The position numbers and the translations under genes are program-made. A stretch of 8,207 bases of DNA from Deltaproteobacteria bacterium (GTDB taxonomy: Bacteria > Desulfobacterota > Binatia > UBA9968), in contig VBLN01000202.1 of the NCBI GenBank assembly GCA_005878685.1, positions 369 to 8,575 of the forward strand. The letters run 5' to 3'. Below the pieces are notes generated by a model. It had not been told where the DNA came from and made no database searches. It saw only the letters and a list, made by a program, of their open reading frames with translations. Positions 6,437 to 8,207 of this stretch are shown here, one piece after another (the first letter of the stretch is position 1; every line of letters begins with the position of its first letter).

Positions 6437-7415
6437 TGGATCACCTTATCCGCCCGATACAGCACCGACTGCGGAATCGTGAGCCCGATCTGCTTCGCCG
6501 TCTTAAGATTCATCACAAGATCGAACTTCATGGCTTGTTCCACGGGCAGGTCGAGTGGCTTGGCCCCTTTCAGGATCTTGTCGACGTAAGTGGCCGCGCG
6601 CCGCCATAAGTCAGGGAAGCTCGGCCCATACGACATGAGGCCCCCGTCCTCGATAAATTCCCTGCTGTCATAAATCAGCGGCAGCCGGTTTGTCGCCGCG
6701 AAGTCTACGATTTGTCTTCCGTAGGCGATGACGATTGTGTTTGGCACCATTAGGGCGCCCGGCCGTTCCCGAATCGCGGCCTCGAAAGCGCTCTCTAGCT
6801 CTTTGGGATTTCGGACCTCCAGGGATTGAAGGGTAGTCTCCAATGCCCGGGCCGCACCCTGCACCTCATTGAATCTAATTTTCATGGCCGGAACGGCTGG
6901 GTCCCAGAAGAAGGCGACTCGTGCTCCCCTCGGCAATATTTCTTTGACCAGTTCCAATCGTTTCCCATCTAACTCAGGGGCCAAGGTGGTCAGCCCAGTA
7001 ATATTGCCACCTGGTCGGGTGATACCCAGCCATTCAAGCAGTCAAGAAAACCACCAACACGATCCCGATTGTCATGGGAAATGTCGCAGATCCGGTTGCC
7101 GCCGGACTCGTCGCTAGCCTTGCACGTGACAATCACGTCTACTTTGAGCCAAACCATTTCGGCTGCGAGGTCCGGAACCCGATCGAACTTTCCCTCGGCA
7201 TAGCGGAACTCAATGCTGATATTCTGTCCCTCAACATAGCCAAGTTCCCGCAGACCTTGCTGGAAAGCCTCGATACGGGCTGACCAAGAGGAAGGGGTGC
7301 CGGGAATTAGAAAACCTACCCGGGGGATCTTCTTTGCCGGCTGCGCTTCGGCAATCACTGCAACAGCAAGCAGTGCCACGGCAATCAGGATTGATGACAG
7401 GCCAGCCTTTTTCAT
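6433..7415 (-). pseudogene. ABC_sub_bind-type (COG2984) substrate-binding protein disrupted by an internal inversion (upstream paralogue)
   Basis: The 5' part, from ATG 7415 to about 7125, encodes a signal peptide (MKKAGLSSILIAVALLAVAV, cleavage after AEA), then IPRVGFL, FQQGLRELGYVEGQNISIEF, AEGKFDRVPDLAAEMV and LKVDVIVT. The 3' part, from 7017 to 6433, encodes RPGGNITGLTTLAPELDGKR, then the C-terminal lobe with RLPLIYDSREFIEDGGLMSY, YVDKILKGAKPLDLPVEQ and GLTIPQSVLYRADKVIQ. The stretch expected between them is on the opposite strand at 7018-7124. Flipping it and adding one C at 7025-7027 gives one frame of about 327 residues, the usual family length. As written, the minus-strand frame from 7415 reads nonsense after VIVT and stops at 6990. 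The ATG has an excellent ribosome binding site (7423-7428). It is the first of two tandem paralogues and no transporter partners are visible. Confidence 0.88.
7018..7124 (+). other. In-place inverted segment of the ABC_sub_bind gene (about 107 bp)
   Basis: On the plus strand, 7026-7124 translates to PAIQAVKK, then TTNTIPIVMGNVADPVAAGL, then VASLA. This is the family core that the paralogue 1 kb away carries on the minus strand as TTIPIVMTNIGDPVAVGL plus VASLARPGG. The flanks on the minus strand are VDVIVT (before) and RPGGNITG (after), exactly the neighbours expected of this block. The breakpoints are ambiguous by the palindromic dinucleotide CG (7016-7017 and 7125-7126). Confidence 0.9.
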
Positions 7416-7422
7416 TTCTTGT

Positions 7423-7428
7423 ACCTCC
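7423..7428 (-). promoter_or_regulatory. Shine-Dalgarno of the upstream ABC_sub_bind gene
   Basis: GGAGGT on the minus strand, 7 nt before the ATG at 7415. The translation signal is intact even though the gene body is disrupted. Confidence 0.7.
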
Positions 7429-7612
7429 GCTTTTGCGCTAGTTTAACACGCTAAGGAAATAAAGAAAAAGTGAACCTGACAGGATCGGATTGAACCACGC
7501 TTCGGGGAATCAGAAAAGTAAAGAACTGAACACGGTAACGGCGAGTTACGGAGAGCAATTTCCAGGCTTAACGCTGTCTATTGATGGGGCTCTTTAACGA
7601 CCTCGGCCCCGC

Positions 7613-7629
7613 CTAAATCTCAGATTTAG
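7613..7629. repeat. 17-bp perfect palindrome
   Basis: CTAAATCT, a central C, then AGATTTAG: two 8-bp perfect arms. The loop is too short for a normal terminator hairpin and no T-run follows on either strand, so it resembles a dyad operator more than a terminator. It lies 20 bp after the esterase stop codon, far (about 200 bp) from the next gene start. Confidence 0.55.
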
Positions 7630-7648
7630 CCTGCACCTCTGCGACCCT

Positions 7649-8207
7649 TTATCCCTTTAACCTTTTGCGGTCGGCCGCCTCTAGCAAGGGCCTGATCCTT
7701 TCCAGGATTCGCTGAGCGATCAGCTGATAACCGGCAGCATTAGGATGGATGGGGTCGCTCCTGAGCTTCGGATCGGAAAGAATCTCTTTTAAGATCTCCG
7801 GAATGAAGACGGCTCCATTTTCCTTGGCGATCTCTTCATAGGCAGGGCCATACTCATCGGTAAAGAGCCCCAGCCTGATGCCTACCAGCGCCACCATTGC
7901 GCCACTTCCCTGGACTCGCTTGACGATCTCTTCGATATTCTTCTTGGTATCACTCAAAGGGAGCTGACGCAGAAAATCATTTCCACCGAGCAAGACGATG
8001 ACTAAACGCGGATTTTGGCTCAGCACATCGCGCTCCAAGCGAGCCAGGCCATCAACCGACGTATCTCCTGGCCTTCCCGCGTTGATGATCGGATAGGTGA
8101 GTTGTCGAGCGAGGATTGAGGGGTAATCCTCTCCTTTTCCCGCCCCTACGCCTTCGGTGAGACTATCCCCGAAGCAGATAACGCTTTGTCCTTGGGAATC
8201 AAGATTA
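7649..8207 (-). CDS. SGNH-hydrolase, TesA-like arylesterase/lysophospholipase (partial, N-terminus outside window)
   Basis: The frame is open from the window edge (first full codon at 8206) to the TAA at 7649, giving 186 codons including the stop. All four SGNH blocks are present: VICFGDSLTEG (nucleophile Ser codon at 8162-8164), block II INAGRPGDTS, block III VLLGGNDFLR, and block V DPIHPN with the catalytic Asp and His. The order and spacing match E. coli TesA, a periplasmic esterase/thioesterase whose mature form is about 180 residues, so only a few mature residues and a possible signal peptide lie beyond the edge. The family hydrolyses aryl esters, lysophospholipids or acyl thioesters. 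The C-terminus ends in a basic AADRKRLKG. The acyl substrate and secretion cannot be judged from what is visible. Confidence 0.9.
   Translation of the reverse strand, partial: NLDSQGQSVICFGDSLTEGVGAGKGEDYPSILARQLTYPIINAGRPGDTSVDGLARLERDVLSQNPRLVIVLLGGNDFLRQLPLSDTKKNIEEIVKRVQGSGAMVALVGIRLGLFTDEYGPAYEEIAKENGAVFIPEILKEILSDPKLRSDPIHPNAAGYQLIAQRILERIRPLLEAADRKRLKG

Larger units (their letters stand above)
7416..7648. other. Intergenic region between the SGNH esterase and the ABC_sub_bind pair
   Basis: This stretch of 233 bp must hold the promoter for the minus-strand binding-protein pair and any terminator of the esterase. I see no convincing -35/-10 pair and no hairpin followed by a T-run. It contains the palindrome at 7613-7629 and a weak inverted repeat GTAAC/GTTAC (7535-7549). 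No tRNA or other RNA gene is apparent. Confidence 0.5.

Noticed and set aside
7019..7136. GTGAT/ATCAC pair as the inverted repeats of an invertible switch
   Set aside because: Flipping between these 5-mers (7024-7131) does not restore VIVT-to-core or SLA-to-RPGG joins, so they are not the breakpoints.
7074..7283. A plus-strand open frame beginning MGNVADPVAAGL
   Set aside because: Its first 17 residues are the inverted piece of the minus-strand binding protein and the remainder is antisense to that gene. It is not an independent gene.
7535..7549. GTAAC/GTTAC inverted repeat in the intergenic region, considered as a terminator or RNA element
   Set aside because: Five-bp arms without a T-run or any RNA-gene signature; expected by chance.

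Overview
The window looks like a chromosomal segment from an uncultured, moderately high-GC Gram-negative bacterium. Secreted ABC-type substrate-binding proteins without any permease or ATPase (one NMT1/SsuA-like, two of the ABC_sub_bind/COG2984 type) are typical of environmental lineages such as deltaproteobacteria-like Binatota, Rokubacteria or Tectomicrobia. I cannot fix the lineage from sequence alone. There is no phage, IS element, CRISPR array or RNA gene that I can see.

Layout. (1) 52-648, plus: a small class I SAM-dependent methyltransferase. (2) 2776-678, minus, a likely three-gene transcription unit: a short-chain dehydrogenase/reductase broken by a 2-bp frameshift in its Rossmann glycine motif, an 89-residue membrane-anchored coiled-coil protein, and an NMT1/SsuA-like periplasmic binding protein. 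(3) 2934-5391, plus: a compact run of three genes with gaps of 27 and 19 bp, encoding a CmoA-like carboxy-SAM synthase homologue, an ICMT/PEMT-type membrane methyltransferase and a CPBP-family (Rce1-like) intramembrane protease. (4) 7415-5403, minus: two tandem paralogous ABC_sub_bind proteins overlapping by GTGA, both disrupted. (5) 8207-7649, minus: a TesA-like SGNH esterase cut by the window edge.

The most striking observation is in the upstream ABC_sub_bind gene (6433-7415, minus). A block of about 107 bp (7018-7124) is inverted in place: the missing middle of the protein is encoded on the plus strand. Turning the block round and adding one C to a C-run restores a single uninterrupted family-length protein. 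The second most interesting feature is the plus-strand cassette, which puts bacterial relatives of the two eukaryotic CaaX-processing enzymes (Ste14/ICMT methyltransferase and Rce1 protease) next to a CmoA homologue whose motif I carries an unusual Cys.

Three of the ten genes are broken. Two of the frameshifts are repaired by a single C in a C-run and the third by removing one GC from a GC dinucleotide run, so sequencing or assembly error is a real alternative to pseudogenisation and has to be settled with reads.
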